A stretch of DNA of 26,192 bases from CAZMFZ01 sp046152935 (GTDB taxonomy: Bacteria; Bacteroidota; Bacteroidia; Cytophagales; UBA9547): positions 1-26,192 of the forward strand of contig JBJXGB010000257.1 of assembly GCA_046152935.1 (NCBI GenBank), given 5' to 3'. The translations under genes and the position numbers were made by a program. The notes under the pieces are model-generated. The model saw only the letters and a list, made by a program, of their open reading frames with translations. It ran no database searches and was not told where the DNA came from. How positions within the stretch are numbered: position 1 is the first letter of the stretch; each line of letters begins with the position of its first letter. Shown here piece after piece: positions 24,356 through 26,192 of the stretch.

Positions 24356-24403
24356 TGTAAACTTGTTTAAGATCAAGCCAACAAGTTTATTATCATTGGT
24401 ACT

Positions 24404-24631
24404 ATGCAACCCCAGACGATTCTAGTAGAACTTTCTCACCCTCATTCGCTCCGTTTGCTCCAAGAACTGGAACAGGTAAATGCCATTAAGCTCATTACTA
24501 AAGAAGCTCAAGTAGCTGATATGGTTATTCCTGAGTGGCACAAAGAAATTGTACGCAAACGAGTAGCTACTTCTAAAGATACTGATTTTATCCCTCTCGA
24601 TGAAGCTTTCAAAAAACTGAGATTGGAATAA
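24404..24631 (+). CDS. Antitoxin-like small protein of a type II addiction module
   Basis: 75 residues. The N-terminal half (ILVELSHPHSLRLLQELEQV, then NAIKLI) resembles the Bacteroidota antitoxins beginning with a 'P-x-A-L-x-L-L-x-x-L-E' strand and helix. The C-terminal half (IPEWHKEIVRKR, then TDFIPLDEAFKKLRLE) matches the short acidic toxin-neutralising tail seen in addiction-module antitoxins, where a helix blocks a RelE/ParE toxin. Its stop overlaps the start of the next ORF (TAATG), the normal antitoxin-first order. The partner is reduced to 23 codons. So the locus is probably inactive, and the antitoxin may persist as a solitary protein or be passing away. Confidence 0.7.
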   Translation: MQPQTILVELSHPHSLRLLQELEQVNAIKLITKEAQVADMVIPEWHKEIVRKRVATSKDTDFIPLDEAFKKLRLE

Positions 24632-24702
24632 TGCCAACTAAAAAATTTGCCGTGCTTTTTCAGCAGGAAGCACTTATTCAAAAGCTTAATTCAGCATCTT
24701 AG
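24631..24702 (+). pseudogene. Truncated RelE/ParE-type toxin, 23 codons left
   Basis: Starts inside the antitoxin stop (ATG at 24631 overlapping TAA). Reads MPTKKFAVLFQQEALIQKLN then SAS and TAG. The beginning resembles the first beta strand and helix of RelE/ParE toxins (KFxVxFxxEAxxxL), which are usually about 90-100 residues. The rest is missing: from about 24690 the sequence differs in character and includes an inverted repeat. Confidence 0.5.
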
Positions 24703-24712
24703 ACCCGCTTTC

Positions 24713-24732
24713 GCCAAGCCCATGTTGTTGGC
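24713..24732. repeat. Inverted repeat after the toxin stub
   Basis: GCCAA and TTGGC are 10 bases apart, within a local stretch richer in G and C than the flanks. It may be part of a mobile or recombination-associated element joined to the toxin; it does not match the integron attC consensus. Confidence 0.3.
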
Positions 24733-24777
24733 AGTTACTGGTATCCGTCATTTTTTACTGGCCAATTATTCACAAAA

Positions 24778-25656
24778 TTAAAATGGAAAATTTGTTTTTG
24801 TTATTTCTTTAGCCCAATCCCATAACTTGGCATTAAGTTCTTCATTTAATGCTACGGAGTCTATTTTTGCTAAAGCAGGTTTCCCCTTTTGTTCATTATG
24901 TCCATCTGGTCCCCAATACTGCCCACTTTTTGCTTCTGGATCTAAGCAAGCTGCCAAAGTAGGTTGTGCGCCTTCTTTTGCGGTCATTAACTCAAGTGAA
25001 TCCAACATACTTTTTTCCATATTTTTTTGTAAGTCAGTTTTACTGAAACCTGGATGTGCTGCCAATGAAAATGTTTTGTAATTGTTTGCTCTGAGCCTTT
25101 TATCAAATTCAATAGCAAAAATCAAATCTGCTAATTTGCTTTGACTATATTCTCTCCATTTATTATACTCTTTTTCAAGCCTGAAATTATCAAAATCTAT
25201 AACTGCATTGCGATGAGCTATACTGCTCAAAGTAACTACTCTCGAATTTGGTGTTCTTTCCAATAAATTGAACAATTGACCTGTTAGGGTAAAATGACCA
25301 ATAAAATTAACCCCAAATTGAAGTTCAAACCCATCTTCACTTTTAGAGGCAGGAGGTATCATAACTCCCGCATTGTTTACAAGGAAGTCTAATCTTTGTT
25401 CTGTAGCAGTAATTTTTTCTGCAAATTGTTTTACAGAGTTAATACTACCCAAATCAAAAAGACCTAAAACTAATTCACCACCACTTTCAGAACTGTTTTT
25501 CATTCTTTCAATAGCATTTAGCCCTTTCTCTTCATCTCTACATCCTACATAGACTTTTGCTCCTTTTTGAAAAAGGTCCAGGGCTGTTTCAAATCCTAAA
25601 CCTGTGTTTGCACCTGTTACGATTGCAATTTTTCCCGTTAATTCCATACTTTTCAT
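24778..25656 (-). CDS. Short-chain dehydrogenase/reductase (SDR)
   Basis: 292 residues from ATG 25656 (MKSMELTGKIAIVTGANTGLG). A GTG at 25740 extends it by 28 residues without homology, so it is not used. Cofactor motif TGANTGLG at residues 14-21, NNAG at 94-97, an Asn at 117, Ser 144 or 145 in TLSSIAHR and YSQSK (Tyr 170, Lys 174) give a complete NAD(P)(H)-dependent catalytic set. The order and the SSIAHRNA stretch resemble retinol-dehydrogenase-like SDRs. The substrate is unknown. Tail ends DWAKEITKTNFPF. It is divergent from trpC and lies alone after the toxin-antitoxin remnant; an accessory gene is likely. Confidence 0.9.
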   Translation of the reverse strand: MKSMELTGKIAIVTGANTGLGFETALDLFQKGAKVYVGCRDEEKGLNAIERMKNSSESGGELVLGLFDLGSINSVKQFAEKITATEQRLDFLVNNAGVMIPPASKSEDGFELQFGVNFIGHFTLTGQLFNLLERTPNSRVVTLSSIAHRNAVIDFDNFRLEKEYNKWREYSQSKLADLIFAIEFDKRLRANNYKTFSLAAHPGFSKTDLQKNMEKSMLDSLELMTAKEGAQPTLAACLDPEAKSGQYWGPDGHNEQKGKPALAKIDSVALNEELNAKLWDWAKEITKTNFPF

Positions 25657-25827
25657 ATTAATGTTTGGTTGTATTGCATAATTGCCATCAAGCTTTAACA
25701 TTAAAGCAATTATTTCGCTCCCAACGATAAGTGTTGCCACATCAATCAGAAACTTTGCAGACTCCTTTTAGGTTTGTTTTTCTTTTATATCACAATAATA
25801 ACCAATTTCGCCCAATTGTTTTTCATT

Positions 25828-26192
25828 ATGAATATTCTCGAAAAGATCATTGCCCGTAAGCTGGAAGAAGTAAAAACTGCAAAAGAAAGTACCTCGATCG
25901 CTGATTTGGAAAAATATGCCTCTTTTGGTAGAAAAACGATTTCCGTTAAAGAAAATTTGCTGGCAAAGCCATTTGGGATAATTGCCGAACACAAACGCAA
26001 ATCCCCTTCAAAAGGGATCATTAACGATAAACTTTCTGTTGAATTCATTACGGAGGGCTATTCTGACGCAGGTGCATCTTGTTTATCAATTTTGACTGAT
26101 ACCGATTTTTTTGGTGGTTCAAAAGAAGATTTGATAAAAGCCCGAGCGGCAAATCCCAATACGGCCATACTTAGAAAAGATTTTATTATTGA
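25828..26192 (+). CDS. trpC: Indole-3-glycerol-phosphate synthase, N-terminal part (cut by window edge)
   Basis: TrpC closes the indole ring from 1-(2-carboxyphenylamino)-1-deoxyribulose 5-phosphate in tryptophan synthesis. The first 121 codons are present. Seen: MNILEKIIARKLEEVKTAKE, the substrate Lys in IIAEHKRKSPSKGIIN (catalytic Lys in the KxxSPSKG motif), YSDAGASCLSILTDTDFFGG, and LRKDFIID at the edge. These give the alpha/beta barrel strands 1 to 3. No other trp gene is in the window; upstream is the SDR gene in the opposite direction, so trpC heads its transcript here. Start codon is ATG and the reading frame runs off the right edge. Identity is certain. Confidence 0.96.
   Translation, partial: MNILEKIIARKLEEVKTAKESTSIADLEKYASFGRKTISVKENLLAKPFGIIAEHKRKSPSKGIINDKLSVEFITEGYSDAGASCLSILTDTDFFGGSKEDLIKARAANPNTAILRKDFII

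Larger units (their letters stand above)
24078..24403. other. 326-base intergenic region with possible gene remnant
   Basis: No intact gene is here. It holds the candidate -7 box of the MBL gene and a TAnnTTTG match for the antitoxin. On the minus strand two short open stretches in different frames look protein-like: 24325-24327 down to 24235 (31 codons, MWFDWEFPETIFRIDLVPKK to the stop) and a second stretch to 24141 (containing YIVTFSFVGNIIILERFKK). Together they could be a frameshifted remnant of a small gene, such as a toxin, but no family is recognised and chance is possible. Confidence 0.3.

Noticed and set aside
24690..24760. Integron attC site
   Set aside because: The RYYYAAC/GTTRRRY core boxes do not match, and no integron integrase or cassette array is in the window.

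Overview
The window is AT-rich chromosomal DNA from a member of the phylum Bacteroidota, most likely a Cytophagales- or Flavobacteriia-type bacterium. The evidence is a secreted protein with a C-terminal type IX secretion (T9SS) sorting domain, a CarboxypepD_reg-like protein, a class I KARI of the Bacteroides type, a DUF6934-type protein, several matches to the Bacteroidota -7 promoter box TAnnTTTG, and almost no visible Shine-Dalgarno sequences. Several genes can only start at GTG or TTG. There is no phage, plasmid, insertion sequence, CRISPR array, rRNA or tRNA. The window is mostly housekeeping, with two small accessory patches.

Layout. 1-7091 carries mainly minus-strand genes: the 5' part of uvrA (nucleotide excision repair), a T9SS-exported surface protein, rdgB (nucleotide-pool sanitation), and a two-gene unit of gatC (tRNA amidation) followed by a 1007-residue membrane/TPR protein. 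One plus-strand CarboxypepD_reg-like protein converges on the TPR gene. 7215-14629 runs on the plus strand: an orphan membrane histidine kinase, a TPR-plus-membrane class III adenylate cyclase, pckA (gluconeogenesis), an AraC-type regulator and ilvC (branched-chain amino acids). Good hairpin terminators close pckA and ilvC. 14699-18151 holds two minus-strand genes, a CCG-domain Fe-S protein and a YfhO-type membrane protein. 18252-21915 holds a class II Fic protein, lysS (minus) and a ComF-type phosphoribosyltransferase.

21921-26192 holds a minus-strand pair of a 54-residue helical protein downstream of a DUF6934-like protein, a beta-CASP metallo-beta-lactamase RNase-like protein, the remains of a toxin-antitoxin locus, an SDR oxidoreductase, and the 5' end of trpC cut by the window edge.

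The two observations most worth checking are these. First, lysS has an in-frame TAA at codon 5 of what looks like its ancestral N-terminus; one base change restores the LysRS-like start MHFSEQELFRRKS. Second, the DUF6934-like gene and the tiny ORF behind it form a compact two-gene unit that looks like an uncharacterised paired system. A toxin-antitoxin locus with a toxin reduced to 23 codons next to a small inverted repeat is also notable. No spectacular new system is visible; the DUF6934 pair is the best candidate.
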